The translations under genes were made by a program, and so were the position numbers. A stretch of DNA of 64,000 nt from Leptothoe kymatousa TAU-MAC 1615 (GTDB lineage: Bacteria; Cyanobacteriota; Cyanobacteriia; Phormidesmidales; Phormidesmidaceae). How positions within the stretch are numbered: the first letter of the stretch is position 1; the number at the start of each line of letters is the position of its first letter. The notes under the pieces were generated by a model. The model ran no database searches. It was not told the origin of the DNA and was given only the letters and a program-made list of their open reading frames with translations. The stretch lies in the NCBI RefSeq assembly GCF_018739865.1, contig NZ_JADOER010000004.1, positions 62,001 to 126,000 on the forward strand, in the 5' to 3' direction. Shown here piece after piece: positions 45,708 through 53,814 of the stretch.

Positions 45708-45920
45708 ATGGCTACCGAATTTGACACAGGTTTACCCAGCGTTCGCCAGCTGCAAGGCGTAATCCGCGAGCAGAGTACGGTTGAAGTTAAGCTGCTGACG
45801 GGTGATGTATTGAACGGCATGATTGTGTGGCAAGACGCCCATGCCATCTGTTTGAGTGTAGATGGTGCAACGATGCTGATGATGCGGGCGGCGATTGCCT
45901 ATGTCAAAATATCGGCTTAA
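45708..45920 (+). CDS. hfq: Cyanobacterial-type Hfq
   Basis: The 70-residue protein consists of just the Sm-fold core: LPSVRQLQGVIREQSTVEVK, LLTGDVLNGMIVWQDAHAIC and AIAYVKISA. Position beside dapF and the divergent C-terminal Sm2 motif (YVKISA instead of the YKHA type) are cyanobacterial features. In Synechocystis Hfq is required for motility through the pilus ATPase PilB1 and shows little RNA binding, so a role with the sRNAs in this window cannot be assumed. ATG at 45708. Confidence 0.93.
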   Translation: MATEFDTGLPSVRQLQGVIREQSTVEVKLLTGDVLNGMIVWQDAHAICLSVDGATMLMMRAAIAYVKISA

Positions 45921-45960
45921 ATAAATTCGACACTGTTGTCTATTTACAATTTTTTTGTTT

Positions 45961-45996
45961 AAAGAGCGTGGGGCTAACCTTAGCCCCACGCTCTTT
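45961..45996. terminator. Strong bidirectional terminator after hfq
   Basis: A perfect 17-bp inverted repeat (45961-45977 and 45980-45996), AAAGAGCGTGGGGCTAA with its complement, with only a 2-nt central gap and A/T-rich flanks on both sides. It lies 40 bp after the hfq stop. Confidence 0.85.
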
Positions 45997-46176
45997 ACTT
46001 ATCGACTGCGATGCGGAGTTCGGAAGATGGTCTAGAAGCCAGGGCACCTATCATGGCGCCGTGTGGCAACACAATATTTTTACGGATTACCCTTTAGTTT
46101 TAAAGAGTTAGCTGATTGCCCCCATCGCGATGCTTTTATTTACTCCGTAAAAACGCGGTGATTCTAGTTTTCTCCG

Positions 46177-46479
46177 GTGATTACATCAAGTATTTTCAGT
46201 AAGAAATGGAGTATCCATCAACTATTTTTTCTATTAGTTCTATCGTGTTTTTATGCACTAAATGTGTTTGTTCATGAACGTCCGGGCATAATAGCGTCAA
46301 CACAATCCCTGGGGGTGCTTTCCAAGATTCAACAGGGGTTGCTAGTTGCTGATGGAGCACATTTTCTAACCCCATTAGGATGTTTGTGCGGTTCCATTGT
46401 TGCTACAACCTATGGCTTCAGGATATTGCTTTATCCGAGGCAATGGACTTATATAAATGGAGCGTTTTCTCAATGGTAA
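46177..46479 (+). CDS. Possible small membrane protein (doubtful)
   Basis: A 100-codon frame with a GTG start lies in the 676-bp gap between hfq and comFB. It would have one or two hydrophobic segments (HQLFFLLVLSCFYALNVFV; LGCLCGSIVATTYGFRILL). There is no recognisable family, no ribosome-binding site and no operon context. It may be non-coding DNA; the gap has nothing else to suggest a gene. Confidence 0.22.
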   Translation: MITSSIFSKKWSIHQLFFLLVLSCFYALNVFVHERPGIIASTQSLGVLSKIQQGLLVADGAHFLTPLGCLCGSIVATTYGFRILLYPRQWTYINGAFSQW

Positions 46480-46597
46480 AAAGCTGTAAAAGCCTCTGCC
46501 TACTATTTTTGAAAACATCGATTTATGACCATCTACTAATCCCATCAGCAACATCCCAGACTGTTTACAGAGATATGCAACGGAGCCATTTGACAGG

Positions 46598-47143
46598 ATG
46601 AGCAGTATTGAAAAAATCGTTGACCAAGCATTGCAGGATGGTTACTTGACTCCTGCTATGGAAGCCGAGGTGGGCCGCATTTGCGACACTGCATCTGAGC
46701 TTTCCATTGAAGAATATATGGCCCTTGATCGGCTCATGGGTTCTCTTCTCACGGGCGAGGTGGTTGCTGTTCCCCGTAAGCAATTTATCAATGTGATGGA
46801 AGAGTTGGTGCTGACAGAGGCTATTGCTCGGGTGGCCGAAATCGAGGCTTCCACTGACTGTAGTCTGGATCTGGGCGATGTGGCTGCCTATGCTCTCAAC
46901 CGTCTTCCACCCTTGTATGCCACTACCGAAGAAGGCGCATCTTATCAGCGTAATAAGGCCAATGAGGAACTGGCTGAACTGATCTCTGATCAAGTGAAAG
47001 ATGCGATCGCAAATAGTCTGAACCGACCTGACTTCTTCCCAGAGCGCGAAAGCATTAAGCGTTCTAGCGATGGCTTCCTCGGTCAGATGAATGATCTACT
47101 GAAGGACTATGCCCATAAGTTTGAGCCTGCCCAAGTTGCTTAA
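46598..47143 (+). CDS. ComFB-family cyclic dinucleotide-binding protein
   Basis: The protein has 181 residues. EKIVDQALQDGYLTPAMEAE, ELSIEEYMALDRLMGSLLTG, LVLTEAIARVAEIEASTDCS and LGDVAAYALNRLPPLYATTE match the late-competence ComFB family as it occurs in cyanobacteria. In Synechocystis and Nostoc, members of this family bind c-di-GMP and influence cell size or motility. No DNA-binding or membrane element is present. ATG at 46598. A structured 3' UTR and a 17-bp terminator follow. Confidence 0.83.
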   Translation: MSSIEKIVDQALQDGYLTPAMEAEVGRICDTASELSIEEYMALDRLMGSLLTGEVVAVPRKQFINVMEELVLTEAIARVAEIEASTDCSLDLGDVAAYALNRLPPLYATTEEGASYQRNKANEELAELISDQVKDAIANSLNRPDFFPERESIKRSSDGFLGQMNDLLKDYAHKFEPAQVA

Positions 47144-47196
47144 GCTTTAGACAATCAGAGACAGTACAAATCCGAATTCATTCAGTCTGGTTAAAA

Positions 47197-47270
47197 GGGG
47201 CAACCCCATCGGGGCATTCCCTAGTGGAGGGCGGCTAAGCTTACTGTCGAAGCCTGCCCTTCAATACCGG
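47197..47270 (+). other. Structured 3' UTR after comFB
   Basis: After the comFB stop there are GC-rich complementary blocks: GGGGC repeats at 47197-47215 and a 9-bp stem with one bulge, AGGGCGGCT (47228-47236) against AGCCTGCCCT (47251-47260). The bidirectional terminator lies further on. The segment could simply stabilise comFB mRNA or generate a 3'-derived small RNA. Confidence 0.4.
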
Positions 47271-47306
47271 GCACTCTGAGTCAGGATTTTGTATAAGTCA
47301 AACCAA

Positions 47307-47344
47307 CGATCAGGCCCCGATAGATTTCTATCGGGGCCTGATCG
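47307..47344. terminator. Bidirectional terminator between comFB and branching-enzyme genes
   Basis: A perfect 17-bp stem, CGATCAGGCCCCGATAG (47307-47323) with its complement (47328-47344) and a 4-nt loop. Moderately T-rich sequence follows on both strands. It separates the convergent comFB and GH57 genes. Confidence 0.88.
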
Positions 47345-47401
47345 TGTTTCTTAAACCGGTGCCGAGCTGGCGGCCAAAGGCCACCTGTTCCTAGGATGGG
47401 T

Positions 47402-48991
47402 TTACAGCGGGCGATATACCCGGTAGTTAATGCTGGGGAAGATGTTGTCGATTTCCTCAACTTTTTGCAGCCAGCCAGAATCAATCTTTTCAGCCATGAT
47501 ATCTTCCCGTAGCTTGTCAAAGCGCAATAGGTGGGCCCGAGTGCGGCGAACGGCGTAGGGCACCATGGTGCCGGTGCGCATAATAAATGCCCAGTCAGAC
47601 GATTGAGCTAGCAGCAATTCGCGCGCGGCCTGGTTCAGGGCTCGCCATTCTAGTTCATCGGCGGGTTCACGGCGGGCCAGTTCAATCATCCGTTCTGCCG
47701 CTTTGTGCAAATGGGGATAGATCCAGGCGTTGGTTTCATTTAGCCAATATTCATGGAAACCTTTGTAGCCCCAGCTAGACTGGGACGGACGACACACTTG
47801 CTGGGTGGGGTTGCCCCGCAGATAGTCCGCCAGGTGAGTCATTTCATAGGTGTCTTGGTCGAACCAGGTCTTACGGAAGAGGTAGTCAATAAACCAGGGA
47901 CCTTCGTACCACCAGTGGCCAAATAGCTCCGCATCGTAGGGGGAGATCACAATGGGCTTGCGCTGCATCATGCCATTGAGGTTGGCAATTTGCTGACCGC
48001 GGTTGTACATAAAGTTGCCCGCGTGTTCAGCCGCCTTTTCCCTAGCCCAGTAGGGGTCGTACCAGTCTTTCTCAGAGAGGCCTAGGTTTTTGCCCGTAAT
48101 CTTGTGATATTTAATGCCCACGTTCTTGCGCTGACCGTTGGGCATGATATACGGCTTGATATAGTCGTATTCTGCGTCCCAACCTAGGTCGCGGTAGAAC
48201 TCACGATATTCCGAAGCCCCTGGGTACCCCACTTTGGACGACCACACTTGCTGGGAAGACTCATGGTCACGGCCAAAGGCGGCTACACCGGTTTCAGTGT
48301 AGATGGGGGCGTAGGCCCCAAACCGAGGACGGGGGCGGGCATAGAGAATGCCGTGGCCATCGGTGAGGAAATACCGCAGCCCCACGTCGGCCACCATGCG
48401 TTCGAGGCCTTCGTAGTAGGCGCATTCAGGTAACCAAATGCCGGTGGGGGCACGACCAAAGTTTTCTTCGTGGCTCTCGACGGCAACCTTGAGCTGTGCC
48501 CATACCGCTTCGGGGTACATCTTCATCAGCGGTAGGTAGCCGTGGGTGGCACCGCAGGTGATGATGTCTAGGTTGTTGCTGTCGACGTACGTTTTAAAGG
48601 CAGATATTAGGTCGCCCTTGTGGTCTTCCCACACCTGGCGAGTGTGGTTAAACTCATTGGCGTAATATTCCGCCAAGTACTTAACGTGACCGTTGTGCTC
48701 ATTGCGCTCGATTTCGCGCTCGGTCAGTTCTTCAAGATTGGTCAGATGCTCGTCGTAGCGTTCTTGGAGCAGGGGGTCTTTGAGCATCGACACCAGGGGC
48801 GGTGTCATGCTCATCGTCATTTTGAAGTCGATTCCATCCCGCTTGAGACCATCGAACATGGTCAAAAGTGGAATATAGGTTTCGGTAATTGCCTCAAACA
48901 GCCACTCTTCTTCTAAAACAAAATCACTCTCTGGGTGCCGAACGAAGGGAAGATGTGCATGGAGAACCAGAGCAAGATATCCGAGAGACAT
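47402..48991 (-). CDS. GH57 1,4-alpha-glucan branching enzyme
   Basis: The protein has 529 residues, the length of GH57 branching enzymes. The N-terminal motif LGYLALVLHAHLPFVRHPES is GH57 region 1, TCGATHGYLPL region 2, GIWLPECAYYEG region 3 with the nucleophile Glu, and ISPYDAELFGHWWYEGP region 4 with the catalytic Asp. The C-terminal DUF1957 domain (WGYKGFHEYWLNETNAWIYP) completes the enzyme. It transfers alpha-1,4 chains to alpha-1,6 positions in glycogen. It is monocistronic. Confidence 0.9.
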   Translation of the reverse strand: MSLGYLALVLHAHLPFVRHPESDFVLEEEWLFEAITETYIPLLTMFDGLKRDGIDFKMTMSMTPPLVSMLKDPLLQERYDEHLTNLEELTEREIERNEHNGHVKYLAEYYANEFNHTRQVWEDHKGDLISAFKTYVDSNNLDIITCGATHGYLPLMKMYPEAVWAQLKVAVESHEENFGRAPTGIWLPECAYYEGLERMVADVGLRYFLTDGHGILYARPRPRFGAYAPIYTETGVAAFGRDHESSQQVWSSKVGYPGASEYREFYRDLGWDAEYDYIKPYIMPNGQRKNVGIKYHKITGKNLGLSEKDWYDPYWAREKAAEHAGNFMYNRGQQIANLNGMMQRKPIVISPYDAELFGHWWYEGPWFIDYLFRKTWFDQDTYEMTHLADYLRGNPTQQVCRPSQSSWGYKGFHEYWLNETNAWIYPHLHKAAERMIELARREPADELEWRALNQAARELLLAQSSDWAFIMRTGTMVPYAVRRTRAHLLRFDKLREDIMAEKIDSGWLQKVEEIDNIFPSINYRVYRPL

Positions 48992-49339
48992 AGGGCAACC
49001 TTTGATTGAAAGTGAGCATCTTATGGAAAATTGCTAGGCTAGCCTTAGCCCTTAGCTATGTTTACGTTTCAGGAACAAAAAAAATGCTTTACGGTTGAAG
49101 CTAAGGTGCTAAACCACTTTCAGGGAAAGCTTTTTAGGAAGCTAGCAGTGATGAATGGCAGCATCAAAGAAGTAAAACTTTAAACTAATTTAAGCATTTC
49201 TCGAGTGCATTCGATTAAGGAAATGAGTGAGCTCAATGGAACTCATTTCACTGTACTATCCGGGATTTAATCTACGTCTCCGGCGGGGATCGCTTCCGTA
49301 GCGGTTATGTCTTTTTGTAAATCAGTCCCTTGACGTTCT
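48992..49339. other. 348-bp intergenic region
   Basis: No gene is seen. A hairpin AAATGAGT (49221-49228) with its complement (49241-49248) lies downstream of lpxD (minus strand) and may end that transcript. The rest should contain the branching-enzyme promoter. Confidence 0.4.
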
Positions 49340-50425
49340 TCATTCAGTGGGATCTGGGGTTTGTAATTCTTCTATTTGCTGCTGCAAGGTGGCCATCTGT
49401 TTTTGCAGATTTTTTAGGGTGCGGTGCATCTCTGGCAGGCGATTGTAGATTGCCGAAGATTTGAGGTAAGTGCGATAGGAACTGGCAGGGCTGCCCATCA
49501 TGATGCTGCCTGGGGTGACATTGCTATGGAGCCCGGCTTTGGATCCGGCTTGTACTCCTTTGCCAATTTTGGCGTTGTTGGCGACGCCCACCTGTCCGCC
49601 TAAAATCACCAGGGAGTCTAGTTCGACGCCCCCGGCTAAGCCAACCTGGGCTGCCAGGACACAGTTGTCGGCGATCTGGCAGTTGTGGGCCACATGCACT
49701 AGGTTGTCCAGTTTGCTGTTGCGGCCGATGCGGGTGGTGCCTACGGCGGGGCGATCTACAGCTGCGTTGCAGCCCACTTCCACATGGTCTTCGAGGATGA
49801 CGATGCCGGATTGGTGCATTTTTTCCCAACCCTGGTCCGTGGGCACAAAGCCAAAGCCCTCAGAGCCGATGACGGCGCCAGCGTGGATAATGCAGTGGTT
49901 GCCGATTTGGGCGCGCTCATGGATGACGCAGTTGGCATGGAGGGTGGTGTGGCTGCCTACCGTTGCGTTGGGGTAGACCACGGCATGGGGATGGATACAT
50001 ACGTTATCGCCCAGGGTGGCGCCGCTATGGATAACGGCATAGGCCCCAATGGCGACGTTGTTTCCTAGGGTGGCACTGGGGTCGATGACGGCGGTGGGGT
50101 GAATGCCAGGGGCTAATTGAAATGGCTGGTAAAACAGTGCGATCGCCCGCGCAAATCCGAGCCGCGGCTCCTGAACGCTAACCCAGGCAATGTCCTTGGC
50201 GGTTGCCTGGGCCTGGAGAGTTTCATTGAGGGGCAAAATCAGCGCTGCATTGGTTGTTTGCTCAATGTAGGGGGCAAACTTTTTCCCTTCCACATAGCTG
50301 ATGGTATTGGGTTCAGAGTCTTGAACCGCCGTGACTCCCACGATATCTGGATTAAGGTGAGGTGAGGCTGCCAAACTGGATGTTTCTGCCAGGCCAAGCT
50401 GCTCTACGATGTCGCTAAATTTCAT
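49340..50425 (-). CDS. lpxD: UDP-3-O-acylglucosamine N-acyltransferase LpxD
   Basis: The protein has 361 residues. An N-terminal UDP-GlcNAc-binding domain (KFSDIVEQLGLAETSSLAA) is followed by a left-handed beta-helix of hexapeptide repeats (NNVAIGAYAVIHSGATLGDN; LVILGGQVGVANNAKIGKGV) and a C-terminal helix (LQKQMATLQQQIEELQ). The catalytic His lies in NLVHVAHNCQIAD. LpxD adds the N-linked 3-hydroxyacyl chain in lipid A synthesis. It is the second gene after the RNA methyltransferase (50-bp gap). Confidence 0.92.
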   Translation of the reverse strand: MKFSDIVEQLGLAETSSLAASPHLNPDIVGVTAVQDSEPNTISYVEGKKFAPYIEQTTNAALILPLNETLQAQATAKDIAWVSVQEPRLGFARAIALFYQPFQLAPGIHPTAVIDPSATLGNNVAIGAYAVIHSGATLGDNVCIHPHAVVYPNATVGSHTTLHANCVIHERAQIGNHCIIHAGAVIGSEGFGFVPTDQGWEKMHQSGIVILEDHVEVGCNAAVDRPAVGTTRIGRNSKLDNLVHVAHNCQIADNCVLAAQVGLAGGVELDSLVILGGQVGVANNAKIGKGVQAGSKAGLHSNVTPGSIMMGSPASSYRTYLKSSAIYNRLPEMHRTLKNLQKQMATLQQQIEELQTPDPTE

Positions 50426-50475
50426 GGGTGCGTGGGTGCTATTGGCGTCTCCAGCGTCAGGCTATCAAAAAAAGG

Positions 50476-51879
50476 TCAAGCCGAAGATGATTCCTGGGAC
50501 CGGTGCTCTAAAAAGGCAACGCATTCCACATGGGCCGTTTGGGGAAAGAAGTCGGCGGGCTGCACCTTTTGTAGGCGATAGTCCTGGGCACAGAGAATTT
50601 TCAAGTCCCTGGCCAAGGTGGTCGGATTGCAGCTCATGTAGACCACACGGGCTGGAGCAATCTCTAGCAATGTGTCAAGCACGGTGCGATCGCAGCCCTT
50701 ACGGGGCGGATCCAAGACCACCGCATCGATCGGTCTGGCCTCTTGCCCACTAATGTCCTGCAACAGCTCTTCCACTGACCCCGCAAAAAACTCCGTATTT
50801 TGCAGCCCATTCAATGCGGCATTGTGACGGGCCTGGGCCACCGCTTCGGCCTGCAGCTCAATGCCAATACAGCGAGCTACCCGCTGCGCTATGGGCAACG
50901 ATAGGGTGCCAATGCCGCAGTAGGTGTCCACTACGGTCTCATTCCCCTGCAAATTGAGTTCGTCCAACACAATTTGAACTAACCTCTCCGCTTGGAGCGT
51001 ATTCACCTGGAAAAATGTATTGGGTTGAATCCGTAATCGCAGCCCCAAAAATAATTCTTCAATGTAAGGCTGGCCTGCCAAACATGTGGTTTCTTCCCCA
51101 AATATGCGATTGGTTTTATGGGTATTGATATTGAGACATACCCCGACCAAATTCGGATGCTCTTCTAGCCATTGCTCGGCCTGCTGTTTGACATCGGGCA
51201 GGTGGCCGGTGGTCACCAATGTGAGCAAGACCTGCTGGGTATGTTGGCCGACGCGCAAACCCAAGTGCCGTAATCTGCCCTGGTGTTTTTTCTCGTTGTA
51301 CAAGCTCCATTGGCGCGTTTGAATCGCCGTCTTGGCTGCCACCAAAAGCGGATCCAACTGTTCATGCTGAATGGGACATTGATTCAGATTAACGATTTGG
51401 TGACTGCCCTGGCGGTAATATCCCGCTTTCACGGTGCCACCATTTCCCCGAGCCAAGGGATAGGTAACCTTGTTGCGATATTTCAGCACCTGGGGTGCCC
51501 CCAAAATAGCTTCAATCCGAACATCGGATAGGCCCCCGATACGTGCTAGCGCAGATTGTACCTGGTGTTCCTTGGCGGCCATTTGCTGGGCATAGTCTAC
51601 GGCCTGCCACTGGCATCCCCCACATTTATCCGCCACGATGCAGGCGGGGCGAACTCGGTGGGGAGACGGCTGCAAAATCTGGATCCATTTGCCATAGCCA
51701 TAGTTAGCCTTAATGCGCGTTAGCCGCACCTGGAGCGTATCCCCCGGCACAGAATTAGCGACAAAGACTACGCGCTCTTGCCAGCGCCCGACTCCGTCGC
51801 CGCTGTTACTTAAGCTTTCAATTGTTACGTCAATAATTTGTCCCTGTTTCCAGTCAGAGAGCGTGGTCTGTGCAGCCAT
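50476..51879 (-). CDS. rlmD: RlmD/TrmA-family RNA (uracil-5-)-methyltransferase
   Basis: From the ATG at 51879 the protein has 467 residues; the frame extends 16 codons to a TTG. A TRAM domain (residues about 9-65, IIDVTIESLSNSGDGVGRWQ) is followed by iron-sulfur cysteines in CIVADKCGGCQW, the SAM motif VVDTYCGIGTLSLP, VVLDPPRKGCD and VVYMSCNPTTLARDL with the catalytic Cys. The family forms 5-methyluridine in rRNA or tRNA; RlmD-like position 1939 of 23S rRNA is the usual target, but RlmCD-type paralogues exist. Likely co-transcribed with lpxD. Confidence 0.87.
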   Translation of the reverse strand: MAAQTTLSDWKQGQIIDVTIESLSNSGDGVGRWQERVVFVANSVPGDTLQVRLTRIKANYGYGKWIQILQPSPHRVRPACIVADKCGGCQWQAVDYAQQMAAKEHQVQSALARIGGLSDVRIEAILGAPQVLKYRNKVTYPLARGNGGTVKAGYYRQGSHQIVNLNQCPIQHEQLDPLLVAAKTAIQTRQWSLYNEKKHQGRLRHLGLRVGQHTQQVLLTLVTTGHLPDVKQQAEQWLEEHPNLVGVCLNINTHKTNRIFGEETTCLAGQPYIEELFLGLRLRIQPNTFFQVNTLQAERLVQIVLDELNLQGNETVVDTYCGIGTLSLPIAQRVARCIGIELQAEAVAQARHNAALNGLQNTEFFAGSVEELLQDISGQEARPIDAVVLDPPRKGCDRTVLDTLLEIAPARVVYMSCNPTTLARDLKILCAQDYRLQKVQPADFFPQTAHVECVAFLEHRSQESSSA

Positions 51880-52134
51880 GGTGAGGGTTCTGTGGGACGA
51901 GTCGAATCCGCAAGGAATAGCTTCCAATTCTATGGCAACTCTAGGTCAGTGCGTTGTCTGGAAATGGTTCTAGTGCTTTGTAAACTCTCTTAACATACCT
52001 CTCAGACTAGAACACGCAGTCAGTTATTATTCAAAACAATAAAAGCCTTAAGGCATAGGTAAAAGTCATCCTTCCCTTGTGCCCCCTAGAGTCGATACAC
52101 TGTAATCATTACGAGTCACCGCATTCATTAAGCT

Positions 52135-52623
52135 ATGTCTGTTGTTAGCCAAGTAATCCTCAATGCAGATGATGAGCTGCGCTATCCTACCAGCGGCGAG
52201 CTCCAGGGCATTCAAGATTTTTTACAAACGGGTCCCCAGCGTTTGGGTATTGCTCAAGTTTTAGCTGAGAACGAAAAGAAGATTGTCGATCGTGCTAGTC
52301 AGGCGCTTTGGCGTCGCCGTCCCGACTTTATCGCCCCCGGTGGTAATGCCTATGGGCAAAAGCAAAGAGCCTTGTGCCTGCGCGATTACGGCTGGTACCT
52401 GCGCCTCATCACCTACGGCATTATTTCAGGTGATAAGGACCCCATTGAAGATATTGGGCTAGTGGGCGTGCGCGAAATGTACAACGCCTTGGATGTGCCA
52501 GTGCCTGGAATGGTGGCAGCTATTGAGTGCCTTAAGGATGCGTCCCTGGGTTTGCTGACCGAAGATCAGGCTGTGGAAGCGGCCCCCTACTTCGATTACA
52601 TCATTCAGGCGATGTCTAGCTAA
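52135..52623 (+). CDS. apcD: Allophycocyanin B alpha subunit
   Basis: The 162-residue protein has the phycobiliprotein fold. [20 protein letters not shown] and the segment [20 protein letters not shown] with the phycocyanobilin-attachment Cys81 are characteristic of ApcD rather than ApcA, especially [11 protein letters not shown] and DYGWYL. ApcD is a terminal emitter in the phycobilisome core that passes energy preferentially to photosystem I. The gene is monocistronic with a terminator at 52671-52708. Confidence 0.95.
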   Translation: MSVVSQVILNADDELRYPTSGELQGIQDFLQTGPQRLGIAQVLAENEKKIVDRASQALWRRRPDFIAPGGNAYGQKQRALCLRDYGWYLRLITYGIISGDKDPIEDIGLVGVREMYNALDVPVPGMVAAIECLKDASLGLLTEDQAVEAAPYFDYIIQAMSS

Positions 52624-52670
52624 GTTTGAAGCTAGGACCCTTGATTTGTCTCAATTTAATTGAATATCTT

Positions 52671-52708
52671 AAAATGAGGAGTACATATGATCGTACGCCT
52701 CATTTTTT
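52671..52708 (+). terminator. apcD terminator
   Basis: AAAATGAGG (52671-52679) pairs with CCTCATTTT (52698-52706); an inner GTAC/GTAC pair and a mismatch extend the stem. The distal arm runs into T6. It is 48 bp after the apcD stop. Confidence 0.85.
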
Positions 52709-52745
52709 GTATATGCTTGGAGCACTGTTCATCTGAATTGGAATC

Positions 52746-53375
52746 GTGTCCCCTAAGCACAGTTATCGCGGTTGTAAGTTAGGCACTGTGGTGAAGTCCA
52801 ATTCCCACTGTGATTATGTCGTACAGCTCAATACCGATCGAGATGTCATGGAGCCCCCGGTGGCCAGTGATTATGGATTTGGTCAGTTTGTGGCCTTAGA
52901 GACAGACCACCAGCACTGGGCCGTGGGGATTATTTACAACTCACAGTTATTAAATCCAACATTTTTGAATAATGGGCCCCAGTTAACCAGCGCGCCTGAT
53001 CCATTATTTACCCCTGACCTGATTCAAGAAACTAAAACCCTGCTCAATGTGGTGTTGGTGGGCACGTTAATTCAAAAGAGTAACCAGATCTACGGTCAGC
53101 AGGGGATTCCCCGTAATGTTGTACCGGTCAATACACCGGTGTTTGCTTTGCAAGAAAAAGGCCGCCATCAGTTTCATTTAAGTGCCGATGCCCGTCCGCA
53201 GTTTAAGTACTATGGTCATCTTTTAAGCGGTGGTGGTGCGTTTGCGGCCCAGCTAACTCAACAGGTGCTGACTGAGTTAAGTGCATCGGGCTTATTTAAA
53301 AATGCCGATCAGCGGGCTTTACAGGTTTTGTGTCGGGAACTGGCTTGGAAAAATACGTTGGGGGCCATGGGATAG
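52746..53375 (+). CDS. Conserved hypothetical protein, HAS-barrel-like N-terminus
   Basis: The protein has 209 residues and starts at GTG 52746. The first 75 residues (LGTVVKSNSHCDYVVQLN; DYGFGQFVALETDHQHWAVG) look like the small beta barrel found in HerA and F1 ATPase N-termini, but no ATPase domain follows. The rest is mixed alpha/beta (YYGHLLSGGGAFAAQLTQQV). I recognise no function. It lies between apcD and purL, without an operon partner. Confidence 0.65.
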   Translation: MSPKHSYRGCKLGTVVKSNSHCDYVVQLNTDRDVMEPPVASDYGFGQFVALETDHQHWAVGIIYNSQLLNPTFLNNGPQLTSAPDPLFTPDLIQETKTLLNVVLVGTLIQKSNQIYGQQGIPRNVVPVNTPVFALQEKGRHQFHLSADARPQFKYYGHLLSGGGAFAAQLTQQVLTELSASGLFKNADQRALQVLCRELAWKNTLGAMG

Positions 53376-53420
53376 ATCAACCGGGTAAATGGGCTGAAAA
53401 CGTCTGCTGGTACGGATATC

Positions 53421-53467
53421 TGTGATCAAAATCAATAAAAATGTGATCAAATGTGATCAAAATCACA
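53421..53467 (+). promoter_or_regulatory. CRP-type site cluster upstream of candidate sRNA
   Basis: TGTGA-TCAAAA-TCACA (53452-53467) is a perfect CRP/SyCRP1 consensus palindrome. Two more TGTGATCAAA half-sites start at 53421 and 53442; the one at 53421 continues as TGTGATCAAAATCAAT, near-palindromic. The centre of the perfect site is 61.5 bp before 53521 and about 64.5 bp before 53524, the two most likely starts of the downstream transcript, a class I activator position. Confidence 0.72.
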
Positions 53468-53520
53468 GGTTGATGATGACTTAGATCGCCATCACCCCTC
53501 TGTAAATTCAGCATACTAAG

Positions 53521-53603
53521 GATGACTCAACTCTAGCCGAGTCATCTACAGGGAACACACAACCAGCCGATAGAACTCGCGGGAGTTCTGTCGGTTTTTT
53601 TTT
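53521..53603 (+). ncRNA. Candidate small RNA with two hairpins, CRP-type site upstream
   Basis: The segment has a -10-like CATACT (53512-53517), then a hairpin GATGACTC (53521-53528) with GAGTCATC (53539-53546), a 20-nt unpaired stretch (GGGAACACACAACCAGC region), and a 12-bp terminator stem (53567-53578 and 53583-53594, one G-U pair, loop GCGG) ending in T9 (53595-53603). It lies 145 bp after the previous stop and 210 bp before purL, so it is unlikely to be just a terminator of the upstream gene. I cannot assign it to Yfr2, Cyano-1 or another known family by eye. Confidence 0.6.
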
Positions 53604-53814
53604 GCCTAGGGGAATGGTGGGTAGCCATAGGGCTCTGGGCACCTATGGAGAGGTGTGAGCGCTGTCTGAAAGCTTTAAATTGCGATCGCTACGCCCGAAG
53701 TAATCCACCGCAGACCTGCAATAGACGCCTATCCCCATAAAAATCCAGGCTATCGATAAAACCAGTGGGCAAAGACAGTTTAAGATCAAACACTGTCCAC
53801 CCTGGTCCTGTTTC

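Noticed and set aside
53567-53603. Reading the hairpin at 53567-53603 simply as the terminator of the 52746-53375 gene
   Set aside because: It is nearly 200 bp beyond the stop, preceded by a promoter-like box, CRP-type sites and a second hairpin, which favours a separate transcript; read-through is still possible.
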